From NCBI RefSeq assembly GCF_019967995.1, contig NZ_CP065377.1, forward strand, positions 992,001-1,056,000: a stretch of DNA of 64,000 nt. Direction: 5' to 3'. The position numbers and the translations under genes are program-made. Origin of the DNA: Faecalibacterium prausnitzii (lineage in GTDB: Bacteria > Bacillota > Clostridia > Oscillospirales > Ruminococcaceae). The notes beneath the pieces were generated by a model, which saw only the letters and a list, made by a program, of their open reading frames with translations, ran no database searches and was not told where the DNA came from. Shown piece after piece: positions 17,060 to 24,560 of this stretch (within the stretch, counting starts at the first letter, position 1; each line of letters begins with the position of its first letter).

Positions 17060-17117
17060 AACAGAACACGCCCGGTCAGGCTGAGACAGCCGCCGGGCGT
17101 GTTCTGTTTCTTTTTAT
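17060..17117. terminator. Bidirectional terminator
   Basis: AACAGAACACGCCCGG (17060-17075) pairs perfectly with CCGGGCGTGTTCTGTT (17093-17108), followed by TTCTTTTT. The A-run before it makes it usable for the minus-strand MATE gene as well. Confidence 0.85.
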
Positions 17118-17217
17118 AGCAATCCCATTTGAAAAGCACATTGGATCGCGTTCGGAAGAGCATCCAGCGTTCATGCCTTGAATTTACGCAGGAAAAGCAC
17201 CTCTCCACTGCATGAAA

Positions 17218-18561
17218 TCATTGAGATACCGCTGCTTTATCTTCTGGCCACGATCTTCTGAGCGCCGCATAGGAAATAAGGAAGTTTGCAAGCCAACCTG
17301 CCGGGACTGCAAGCCAAACAAAGGCAATGCCAAAACGCGGTGCACAAATCAAAGCAACAGACAAGCGGATTGCAAGGTTTACCATATTTGCAATAAGAAA
17401 CGGCCGCATGATCCCAAGTCCGCGAAGAACGCCATCCGTTGCCATCTTGATGCCCATGAAGATGAAAAAGTAACCAAGCCATCTCATATAATCACCGGAC
17501 ACCTGATAGGCCAACGCGGTTCCGTCTTTTCCCAAGAACAACGAGGAAATCTGTGTGTGCAGTGTTTCAATGACCACGAAAGCAAGAACGGCAAAGCATA
17601 GATCCAACGCCAGTGCAGCATGATAACCTTTTTTGATACGCTCAATTTTCTTTGCGCCAAGATTCTGGGATACAAACGGCGAAACTGCATTGCCGATGGA
17701 TACGAAGATCAGCGAAAAAACATTTTCTACCCGCATCGTTGCCGCATACCCGGCAAGTGCCTGTGTGCCGAAGGGATTTACCACTGCCTGCACGATCATC
17801 ATACCGATAGACACTGTGGACTGCTGCAAAACCGATGGTACCGCAATGCGAAGCATGGAATACAGCTCCTGCCGGTCGAACCTGCGAAAGGAGCTCTTGT
17901 ATTGCCGCATCCGAGACAGAAAGATCAAAAACGAAAACACGGCAGAAATTCCTTGTGCGATCAAGGTCGCAAGGGCTGCACCAAACACCCCCAGACCAAG
18001 GCCAGCCACCATCCAGAGATCCATAAAAATATTCAGGATCGATGAGAATATCAGCAGTCCCAACGGAATTTTGGATTCACCGATGGAAGTGAACATGGTG
18101 GAAAGAATGTTGTACATGAATAGAAACGGGAAACCCACAAAGTAGACACGCAGATACAATGCTGCTTCTTCCAATATATCGGCAGGGGTCTGTAATCCGC
18201 TCATCATGAAATGGGAAAAGCAAAAGCCAAAGACACCAAGGACAACGCTTAAGATCAAAAAGCTGATCAGGGACGTTGACACAATGGTTTTCATTCTACC
18301 ATAATTTCTTGCACCAAAATAGCGGCTTACAAGCACACCTGCGCCCACACCAGCACCAAGCGCCACACAAATAAAAACATTGGTCAGTGCAGCACAAGCA
18401 CCAACAGCCGCAAGTGCCGAGGAGCCAACAAATTGACCAACTATTATGGAATCGGCCATATTGTATACTTGTTGAAAAAAGCTGCCAAGGATCATCGGCA
18501 TCGCAAAAACAGTCAGCGCTTTCAGGGGTGGATCTGTGATCAAATATTCATCTTTCGACAT
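17218..18561 (-). CDS. MATE family efflux transporter, second copy
   Basis: A 447-aa twelve-helix MATE carrier, starting with the typical MSKDEYLITDPPLKAL and FFQQVYNMADSIIVGQFVG motifs (about 28-46) that mark the DinF/NorM-like clostridial branch. Base composition is clearly lower in GC than the flanking mraY-like and folD genes, which suggests a more recent arrival. It is not closely similar to the other MATE protein in the window, so it is not a recent duplication. The substrate is unknown. Confidence 0.9.
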   Translation of the reverse strand: MSKDEYLITDPPLKALTVFAMPMILGSFFQQVYNMADSIIVGQFVGSSALAAVGACAALTNVFICVALGAGVGAGVLVSRYFGARNYGRMKTIVSTSLISFLILSVVLGVFGFCFSHFMMSGLQTPADILEEAALYLRVYFVGFPFLFMYNILSTMFTSIGESKIPLGLLIFSSILNIFMDLWMVAGLGLGVFGAALATLIAQGISAVFSFLIFLSRMRQYKSSFRRFDRQELYSMLRIAVPSVLQQSTVSIGMMIVQAVVNPFGTQALAGYAATMRVENVFSLIFVSIGNAVSPFVSQNLGAKKIERIKKGYHAALALDLCFAVLAFVVIETLHTQISSLFLGKDGTALAYQVSGDYMRWLGYFFIFMGIKMATDGVLRGLGIMRPFLIANMVNLAIRLSVALICAPRFGIAFVWLAVPAGWLANFLISYAALRRSWPEDKAAVSQ

Positions 18562-18718
18562 GATTACATTCCTTCAAAAAATCGTTTATCGCAAATTTTA
18601 TCGCAAGTCAAGAAATGAGCGCAACATTCAAACGGCATCTTTGCGATATGCAGTTTGCGGGTGTTGTTTGTGCATTAAAAACGCAAACTGCTATAAAAAG
18701 TTGAATTGCTATCGTTTG

Positions 18719-19567
18719 TTACAGCGTTTTTTCTGCGGCATCCACCACATGGCCGACCAGCACGGAGGTGGTCACGGTGCCCACGCCGCCGGGTACCGGG
18801 GTAATGGCCTCGACGAGGGGTTCTGCCTCGTCAAAGCGGACGTCGCCGCAGAGCTTGCCCTCTGCGTTGACGTGGATGCCCACATCGACCACGACCTGGC
18901 CTTCGCGCAGGCAGTCGCTGCCGATGAAGCCCTGCCGCCCCATGGCAACGACCACGATGTCGGCCTCTTTGCAGAGGGCGGGCAAGGCCTGGGTGCGGGA
19001 ATTGCAGAGCGTCACCGTGGCGTTTTCCCGGTCCAGCATCATGGCGGCGGGCTTGCCGACCACGAGGCTGCGGCCCACGACCACGGCCCGCCGGCCGGAG
19101 AGCGGCACCTGATAATACTTCAGGATCTCCAGACAGGCCTGTGCGGTGCAGGGCGGGTAGCCGATGGCGGTGTTGGTGAACACACCGGCCAGCGAACCGT
19201 CCGTGATGCCGTCGATGTCCTTTTCCGGAGCCAGCGCCGCGCGGACGGCGCGGTCATCGAACTGCTTGGGTAGAGGGCGGAAGAGTAGACAGCCGTGGAT
19301 GGACGGGTCTGCGTTGATCTTCCGGATGACCTCCAGAAGCGCGTCCTGCGCAGCATCTTCGGGCAGAAGGAACTGCTTTACGGCGACGCCCACCTTGCCG
19401 CAGCGGGTCAGGACACCTTTTTCGTAGGAAAGGTCGTCCGGGCGGGCACCCACGCGCACCACGGCCAGCGTGGGCACGATGCCCTTTTCCTGCATTGCAG
19501 CACAGCGGGCGGCATTTGCTTCGTTCATGGCGGCCACAACGGGCGCGCCCTTCAAAATCGTTGCCAT
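18719..19567 (-). CDS. folD: FolD-type methylene-THF dehydrogenase with altered cyclohydrolase site
   Basis: A 282-aa member of the FolD family, which oxidises 5,10-methylene-THF and normally hydrolyses methenyl-THF. The N-terminal LAVVRVGARP, the KDIDGITDGSLAGVF block, the Rossmann segment VVVGRSLVVGKPAAMML and the C-terminal ITPVPGGVGTVTTSVL are intact. Aligned by eye to E. coli FolD, the catalytic lysine of the YxxxK motif is Val52 (Y48-E-K-G-V52) and the glutamine of VQLPLP is Phe96 (CLLFRPLP); the aspartate of KDxDG (D119) is kept. It is the last gene of fthC-fchA-folD, five bases after fchA. It is probably a dehydrogenase without cyclohydrolase activity. Confidence 0.9.
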   Translation of the reverse strand: MATILKGAPVVAAMNEANAARCAAMQEKGIVPTLAVVRVGARPDDLSYEKGVLTRCGKVGVAVKQFLLPEDAAQDALLEVIRKINADPSIHGCLLFRPLPKQFDDRAVRAALAPEKDIDGITDGSLAGVFTNTAIGYPPCTAQACLEILKYYQVPLSGRRAVVVGRSLVVGKPAAMMLDRENATVTLCNSRTQALPALCKEADIVVVAMGRQGFIGSDCLREGQVVVDVGIHVNAEGKLCGDVRFDEAEPLVEAITPVPGGVGTVTTSVLVGHVVDAAEKTL

Positions 19568-19572
19568 CAGAA

Positions 19573-20205
19573 TTACCCCCTCAATGAATGTGTGAGTTTC
19601 TCGTAGATCTGGTCGGCCTGCGGCACAAACTCCGCCAGCATGGCGTCAGCCTGTGCATTCAGGGCGGCGGCGTGGGCTTTGTCGGCCATCAGCCGGGTGT
19701 TGATGGAGACGTTGAGCCCGGCGGCCTGCAGGGCGGCTTTGCAGAACAGTGCGGCGCACCCGGCATCCGATACGGCCATCACACTGCCCTTTTCGGCGTA
19801 TTCCGCCGCCAGCGCAATGCCCTCACAGCAGGCGGACATGATCTCCAGCGGCACAGCACAGGCCCCTTCCAGCGCGGTCTCCAGCACAGCGGCTTTGTGG
19901 GCCTGCTGCTCCGGGGTCTCTTTGGGCAGCTTGTAGGCTGCGGCCAGCGGTGCAAAGGCGTCGGCGTCGGCCTGCACCAGCCCTTCTAGCCGCTTGCGGA
20001 GGGCGGCGGCACGGCGGTTCAGGATGAGGATGTCCGCCTCCACGGCGGCATATTTTTTCTTGCCGACGGTCAGGCTGCCGACCATATTGCCAAGGGCGGC
20101 TCCGGCGGCACCCACCAGAGCTGCGGCTCCGCCGCCGCCCGGTGTCGGGGCGTTGCCGGCAAGGTCTTCTAAAAACGCTTCACAGCTCAAATTCATCAAT
20201 TCCAC
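19573..20205 (-). CDS. fchA: Cyclodeaminase/cyclohydrolase family protein (FchA-like)
   Basis: A 210-aa alpha-helical protein of the formimino-THF cyclodeaminase / methenyl-THF cyclohydrolase family. The signature TPGGGGAAALVGAAGAALGNMV lies near 21-42, and the rest is helical with conserved-looking PLEIMSACCEG. Length matches clostridial FchA. It starts within the end of fthC (26-base overlap) and sits five bases before folD. Because that FolD has lost cyclohydrolase residues, the likely job of this protein is to hydrolyse methenyl-THF to 10-formyl-THF; a role in histidine degradation is less likely with no hut gene nearby. Confidence 0.88.
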   Translation of the reverse strand: MELMNLSCEAFLEDLAGNAPTPGGGGAAALVGAAGAALGNMVGSLTVGKKKYAAVEADILILNRRAAALRKRLEGLVQADADAFAPLAAAYKLPKETPEQQAHKAAVLETALEGACAVPLEIMSACCEGIALAAEYAEKGSVMAVSDAGCAALFCKAALQAAGLNVSINTRLMADKAHAAALNAQADAMLAEFVPQADQIYEKLTHSLRG

Positions 20206-20767
20206 GATAGATCCCCTCCTCTGTTACAAATCCGTCCAGCCGCTGGTCGTGCACGTCCACAGCGGCCTGCTCCACCCGCTGCACCTCAAAGGCAGCGCCA
20301 AGCAGTACGGCGTTCCGGCAGCGGGGCAGGTAGCGGTCATAGTAGCCTTTTCCCATCCCGACGCGGCGGCAGGCGGCATCAAAGGCCGTGCAGGGCACCA
20401 GCACCATGTCGAGCGCTTCGGGCGGGAGCAGCTGCGCCCGCTCTGGGATGGGGGTCCGGATGCCGTATGCACCTACCTCCCAGCCGTCCGGGCCGGGCAC
20501 AGCGGCCGTCAGGGTGAAGCCCGCGCCGCAGATGGGATAGGCGACGGTCTTGCCTTGCTGCACGGCCTCCGCCAGCAGAGCGGACAGGTCTGCCTCCCCG
20601 CCGAAGGCGGCATAGGCAAGGAGCGTCCGGGCGTTCTGAAAGCAGTGCAGTGCTGCGATGCGGCGGCACAGCGCGGCGTCTGCGGCAGAACGTGCGGCGG
20701 CGGAAAGCGCCCGCCGTGCGGCAATGCCCGCTTTGCGCTGGGCTGCTTTTTGCAGGGAATGATCCAT
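20180..20767 (-). CDS. 5-formyltetrahydrofolate cyclo-ligase
   Basis: A 195-aa ATP-dependent enzyme that converts 5-formyl-THF to methenyl-THF, feeding the FchA/FolD step. The signature VGMGKGYYDRYL lies at about 140-151, with LLAYAAFGGEAD and LVPCTAFDAACRRVG before it. The ATG at 20767 is used because GGGAGGAAACCGCAG precedes it and the protein then begins at the usual family N-terminus; an in-frame extension of 20 residues has no ribosome site. It is the first gene of the one-carbon operon. Confidence 0.9.
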   Translation of the reverse strand: MDHSLQKAAQRKAGIAARRALSAAARSAADAALCRRIAALHCFQNARTLLAYAAFGGEADLSALLAEAVQQGKTVAYPICGAGFTLTAAVPGPDGWEVGAYGIRTPIPERAQLLPPEALDMVLVPCTAFDAACRRVGMGKGYYDRYLPRCRNAVLLGAAFEVQRVEQAAVDVHDQRLDGFVTEEGIYRGIDEFEL

Positions 20768-20796
20768 CTGCGGTTTCCTCCCTCGTTTCCGTCGGA

Positions 20797-20831
20797 GTTT
20801 GTGCAGGCTGATTCTGAAAAGCTGCACAAAC
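20797..20831 (-). promoter_or_regulatory. Inverted repeat in the leader of the folate operon
   Basis: GTTTGTGCAG (20797-20806) and CTGCACAAAC (20822-20831) are perfect inverted repeats with a 15-base loop, about 30-60 bases before the fthC start. They could be an operator or an RNA hairpin; no T-run follows. It does not clearly match a tetrahydrofolate riboswitch. Confidence 0.5.
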
Positions 20832-21005
20832 GCGGGAACGGATTTTTATACAGATATAATAAACGCTGGCCGCAAAAAAAGCAAGGGTTTAGGCGAAAAT
20901 ATGGTTGCGCATGGGGGCTGATTTTGTTATCATAAAGAGGAGGGGAGCAAGGCTCACTTCGGAGCCGCTCTGCCCGGAACGATCTGTCAGAGAGGGGTAG
21001 TAAAA

Positions 21006-22259
21006 ATGTACGATGAAATGATGGACACCATCGGTCTGGTGGGCAAGGCTGACCCGGAGCTGGCTGCGGCGATGGGCCGCGAGCTGACCCGCCAGCGGGA
21101 GAACATCGAGCTGATCGCCAGCGAGAACATCGTTTCGCCTGCCGTGATGGCTGCAATGGGCACGGTGCTGACCAACAAGTATGCCGAGGGTCTGCCGGGC
21201 AAGCGCTATTACGGCGGCTGTGCCTATGTGGATGAGGTGGAGAATATCGCCATTCAGCGCGCCTGCAAGCTGTTCGGGGCCAAGTATGCCAACGTGCAGC
21301 CGCACTCCGGCGCACAGGCCAACCTGGCCGTCTACTTTGCACTGCTGGACGTCGGCGATACCGTCATGGGCATGGACCTGTCGCAGGGCGGCCACCTGAC
21401 CCACGGCTCGCCGGTGAACATGTCCGGCAAGAACTACCACTTCGTTTCCTACGGCGTCAACGAGGACGGCGTCATCGACTATGCGGCGCTGGAAAAGCAG
21501 GTCAGAACGGTGCGCCCGAAGCTCATCGTGGCGGGCGCGTCGGCTTACCCCCGCGCCATCGACTTTGAAAAGCTGGCCGAGATCGCCCACGGCTATGGCG
21601 CTTACCTGATGGTCGATATGGCCCACATCGCCGGTCTGGTGGCGGGCGGCTATCACCAGAGCCCGGTGCCCTATGCAGACGTTGTGACCACCACGACCCA
21701 CAAGACCCTGCGCGGCCCGCGCGGCGGCCTGATCCTGACCAACAACGCGGTGCTGGCCAAGCGGATCAATTCCGCCGTCTTCCCCGGCACCCAGGGCGGC
21801 CCGCTGGAGCATGTCATTGCGGCAAAGGCCGTCTGCTTCGGGGAGGCACTGAAGCCGGAATTCAAGGAATATGCGCGCAAGATCGTGGAGAATGCACAGG
21901 CCATGGCGGCTGAGCTGCAGGCCCGCGGCGTGAAGCTGGTGTCCGGCGGCACCGACAACCACCTGATGCTCCTCGACCTGCGGGAGGAGGAGTGCACCGG
22001 CAAGGAGCTGGAAGCCCGCCTCGACAGTGTGCACATCACGGCCAACAAGAACACCGTGCCCGGCGAGACCCGCAGCCCCTTCGTGACCTCCGGCGTCCGT
22101 CTGGGCACCCCTGCCGTCACGACGCGCGGCATGGGCCCGGCAGAGATGAAGATCATCGCCGACTGCATTGCCGACTGCATCTGGCACTATGACGAGAAGC
22201 GGGACGACATCTCCGCCCGCGTTCTGGCGCTCACCAAGGCGTTCCCCCTGTACGAATAA
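21006..22259 (+). CDS. glyA: Serine hydroxymethyltransferase
   Basis: A 417-aa PLP enzyme that converts serine and THF to glycine and methylene-THF, the entry of one-carbon units used by the divergent fthC-fchA-folD operon. [12 protein letters not shown], the glycine loop [15 protein letters not shown] and the PLP-lysine motif [13 protein letters not shown] (Lys233) are intact. Length is normal. GAGAGGGGTAGTAAAA precedes the ATG. The leader (20938-21005) has an extended -10 TGTTATCAT near 20935-20943 and a GGCTC/GAGCC hairpin. Confidence 0.97.
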   Translation: MYDEMMDTIGLVGKADPELAAAMGRELTRQRENIELIASENIVSPAVMAAMGTVLTNKYAEGLPGKRYYGGCAYVDEVENIAIQRACKLFGAKYANVQPHSGAQANLAVYFALLDVGDTVMGMDLSQGGHLTHGSPVNMSGKNYHFVSYGVNEDGVIDYAALEKQVRTVRPKLIVAGASAYPRAIDFEKLAEIAHGYGAYLMVDMAHIAGLVAGGYHQSPVPYADVVTTTTHKTLRGPRGGLILTNNAVLAKRINSAVFPGTQGGPLEHVIAAKAVCFGEALKPEFKEYARKIVENAQAMAAELQARGVKLVSGGTDNHLMLLDLREEECTGKELEARLDSVHITANKNTVPGETRSPFVTSGVRLGTPAVTTRGMGPAEMKIIADCIADCIWHYDEKRDDISARVLALTKAFPLYE

Positions 22260-22275
22260 GAACGGTCAAATTTCC

Positions 22276-22310
22276 GGCACCTGCTGCACATTCTGCGGCG
22301 GGTGCTTTTT
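22276..22310 (+). terminator. glyA terminator
   Basis: GGCACCTGC and GCGGGTGC form the stem, followed by TTTTT. Confidence 0.75.
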
Positions 22311-22418
22311 GCGCTTGACAAAAGGCGCGCAGGCGTGTCATACGGATACGCGTGGTTGGATATTGCAAACCAAAAAGAATGCTGTGGCAGGGGGGGAAAG
22401 GAATGAACCGTGGGCGGC

Positions 22419-22447
22419 TTGTATCTTTTGCGGAAATCGGCTATAAT
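22419..22447 (+). promoter_or_regulatory. Promoter of the phosphatase-cobA pair
   Basis: TTGTAT (22419-22424) and TATAAT (22442-22447) with a 17-base gap, 34 bases before the ATG. Confidence 0.75.
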
Positions 22448-22481
22448 GGGGCGGCAAAAGGATGAAAAAGGAGACAACACC

Positions 22482-23078
22482 ATGTGGATCTATCTGCTGC
22501 GCCATGGCAGAACTGAATACAACGCCCAGAAACGGTATCAGGGCCAGCGGGACATCCCGCTTTCGCCCGAAAGCGCGGCCCAGCTGCGGCGGGCGGACTT
22601 TTCCCCGGAGGTCGTCTACGTGACGCCGCTGCAGCGCACGTCGCAGACGGCAAAGATCCTCTTTCCGGATGCAAAACTGGTGCCGGTGGAGGGGCTGAAG
22701 GAGATGAACTTCGGCCGGTTCGAGGGGCAGAAGTTCGTCCGTGTGGAGCAGGACCCGGAGTATCTGGAGTGGGTCCGGCAGAACGAAGCCAGCGCTCACC
22801 CGGACGGGGAGCGAAAGAGCGATTTCTGTGACCGCGTCTGCGCGGCGTTTGCCGCTCTGGTGGACAAGGCACTTGCCGACGGCGAGGAGCGGCTGGTCAT
22901 CGTGGCGCACGGCGGCACCCAAATGGCCGCAATGGAGCGGTTCGCGGTGCCGCACAAGACCTTCCACGCATGGTGCGGCCCCAACGCAGGCGGCTATGTG
23001 CTGGACGCCTGCGACTGGAAGGCGGAACACATTCTGCACGTGGTGAAAACCGTCCAGTACACGGAGGAAAACGCATGA
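22482..23078 (+). CDS. Histidine phosphatase (alpha-ribazole phosphatase-like)
   Basis: A 198-aa phosphoglycerate mutase-fold phosphatase. The catalytic RHG (LLRHGRTEYN, His8) opens the protein, and the second histidine motif VIVAHGGTQMA lies near 145-155. Its gene overlaps cobA by four bases (ATGA), and this pairing suggests CobC-type activity, removing the 5'-phosphate of alpha-ribazole phosphate in cobalamin assembly. A general phosphatase role cannot be excluded on sequence alone. AAAGGAGACAACACC precedes the ATG. Confidence 0.82.
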   Translation: MWIYLLRHGRTEYNAQKRYQGQRDIPLSPESAAQLRRADFSPEVVYVTPLQRTSQTAKILFPDAKLVPVEGLKEMNFGRFEGQKFVRVEQDPEYLEWVRQNEASAHPDGERKSDFCDRVCAAFAALVDKALADGEERLVIVAHGGTQMAAMERFAVPHKTFHAWCGPNAGGYVLDACDWKAEHILHVVKTVQYTEENA

Positions 23079-23590
23079 TGGAGCGGGGATTGCTGCATCT
23101 CTATTGGGGCGATGGAAAGGGCAAGACCACAGCCGCCATGGGTCTTGCGCTGCGTGCATTGGGCAGCGGAAAGCGTGTGGTCATCGTGCAGTTCCTGAAG
23201 GGCGGCAAAAGCGGCGAGATCCCGCTGCTGGAGCAGCTGGGGGTCAAAGTCTACCGCGGCAAGGCCGGGCAGAAATTCGTCTTCCAGATGAACGACGCCG
23301 AAAAGGCGGCTACGCGGGCGCTGCAAAATGAGAACCTCCGGGCTGCCATGGCCCAGCCGGCCGATCTGCTTCTTCTGGACGAGGCCGGTTCCGCATGGGA
23401 ACTGGATATGGTGGACAAAGAGCTGCTGCAATCGGCCGTTCTGAACCGGCCGGATGGGCAGGAATGCGTTCTGACGGCACACGCCGCGCCGCAGTGGATG
23501 CTGGATGCGGCGGATTACAGCACCGAGATGAAGTGCTGTCGCCACCCCTACCAGAAAGGCATCGCCGCCCGGCAGGGAATCGAATATTGA
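23075..23590 (+). CDS. cobA: Corrinoid adenosyltransferase
   Basis: A 171-aa CobA/BtuR-type ATP:cob(I)alamin adenosyltransferase, which makes the coenzyme form of B12. The P-loop GDGKGKTTAAMGLALRA starts at about 12; VVIVQFLKGG, LLLLDEAGSAWELDMV and VLTAHAAPQWMLDAADYSTEMK follow in the usual order. The usual catalytic region is complete. It is translationally coupled to the phosphatase gene. A strong shared terminator ends the unit. Confidence 0.93.
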   Translation: MMERGLLHLYWGDGKGKTTAAMGLALRALGSGKRVVIVQFLKGGKSGEIPLLEQLGVKVYRGKAGQKFVFQMNDAEKAATRALQNENLRAAMAQPADLLLLDEAGSAWELDMVDKELLQSAVLNRPDGQECVLTAHAAPQWMLDAADYSTEMKCCRHPYQKGIAARQGIEY

Positions 23591-23592
23591 AC

Positions 23593-23634
23593 AAGTGCCC
23601 CGCTCTCTGGAAAACCAGAGGGCGGGGCACTTTT
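23593..23634. terminator. Bidirectional terminator
   Basis: AAGTGCCCCGC-CTCTGG and CCAGAG-GCGGGGCACTT enclose a four-base loop, with TTTT on the right and A-rich DNA on the left. It ends cobA and the convergent gene. Confidence 0.85.
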
Positions 23635-23635
23635 G

Positions 23636-24364
23636 TCATACGGTGGCCAGCACCGCCAGGATGCTCTGCCAGTGGGGGTTCTGCGCGGCAGGGGCGGCGC
23701 GGCGCTGGGCCGGGCGCTGGGCCGGAGAACGGACAGCGTCCGCCGGGCGGGTGAAGGGCGAGCAAAGCTCCGCCTGCCACTGCGCGGCCAGCTCCATGGC
23801 CTGTGGGCAGTTTTGCAGGGTGCGGCGCTCGCTCCCGGCCAGAAAATCGCCCAGCCAGCAGAGCAGCGCGGCGAGCGGCAGGCAGTCAGCAGCCTGTGTG
23901 CTCCAATAGCACCAGTGTCCGCCGCGGCCCACAAAGCTGTCCACGGTGATGAGCGCCCCTTCGCGGGCCGACTGCGGCAGGGGAGGGCAGGAGGTGTCCG
24001 AAAGAAGTCGGAGCTGGTTCACGAGAAATTCCGTGCGGGCCGGGTCAAAGGCATCGTCCCGGATGCAGGCGGAAAAGTCCGCTGCGTCCAACAGGGCGTC
24101 CGCCTTGGTGGGGAAACGGCCGGTCATCTCGCCGGATGCGTTGTGGCACAACTGCCAGCCCTTGCGGAACAACTGGAAGTTGAGGTTGCGGCGGCCCATG
24201 GTGGAATAGAAGACCCGTGCGTGGCCGGATGCGTTCCGGCGCAGCTCGATGTAGGCGTCTGCACCGCCAAGGTCCTGCACCTTTACGCTCAAAATCAACG
24301 AGAAATCGCGCTTCTGTGCGGACATGACCTGGTGCATCTGCTCAAAGTAACGATTGGCATCCAT
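23636..24364 (-). CDS. Protein of unknown function
   Basis: A 242-aa soluble protein that I do not recognise. The N-terminal half (MDANRYFEQMHQVMSAQKRD) looks compact and mixed alpha/beta; the middle holds FVGRGGHWCYWSTQAADCLPLAAL; the C-terminal 45 residues are rich in Arg, Pro and Ala and probably disordered. No membrane segment or signal peptide is seen. AAGGAGACCCGCT before the ATG at 24364 fixes the start. It has its own promoter and lies between cobA and the VWA/MoxR pair. Confidence 0.7.
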   Translation of the reverse strand: MDANRYFEQMHQVMSAQKRDFSLILSVKVQDLGGADAYIELRRNASGHARVFYSTMGRRNLNFQLFRKGWQLCHNASGEMTGRFPTKADALLDAADFSACIRDDAFDPARTEFLVNQLRLLSDTSCPPLPQSAREGALITVDSFVGRGGHWCYWSTQAADCLPLAALLCWLGDFLAGSERRTLQNCPQAMELAAQWQAELCSPFTRPADAVRSPAQRPAQRRAAPAAQNPHWQSILAVLATV

Positions 24365-24413
24365 AGCGGGTCTCCTTCCTCGTACAACCATTGATTCGTT
24401 CTTTTCTGGCTGT

Positions 24414-24442
24414 ATTATAGCATAAGTTGTCACAGATTACAA
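24414..24442 (-). promoter_or_regulatory. Promoter of the unknown 242-aa gene
   Basis: On the minus strand TTGTAA (24442-24437) and TATAAT (24419-24414) are separated by 17 bases. AGTTGT...ACAACT half-sites overlap the -35 region and might be an operator. Confidence 0.75.
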
Positions 24443-24513
24443 CTAAAAGTTTGAGGATTGCAAAAATATTTTTGCATATTGGGGAAAGAGATAAACACTA
24501 TGGTTGTAACCAA

Positions 24514-24547
24514 AAGACCGGGGCCGCAAACATGCAGTCCCGGTCTT
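24514..24547 (-). terminator. Terminator of the MoxR-VWA pair
   Basis: AAGACCGGG (24514-24522) pairs with CCCGGTCTT (24539-24547); on the minus strand a TTTTGG run follows. Confidence 0.75.
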
Positions 24548-24560
24548 CCGGTGCGAGGAG

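Larger units (their letters stand above)
16768..17217. other. Intergenic region with promoter and two terminators
   Basis: This 450-base gap holds a promoter followed almost at once by a terminator (16849-16930, listed separately) and a second, strong hairpin at 17060-17117. The stretch between them (16931-17059) shows no credible gene. Confidence 0.6.

Noticed and set aside
20938..21005. Tetrahydrofolate riboswitch before glyA
   Set aside because: Only a small GGCTC/GAGCC hairpin is visible; the conserved THF-aptamer sequence was not recognised.
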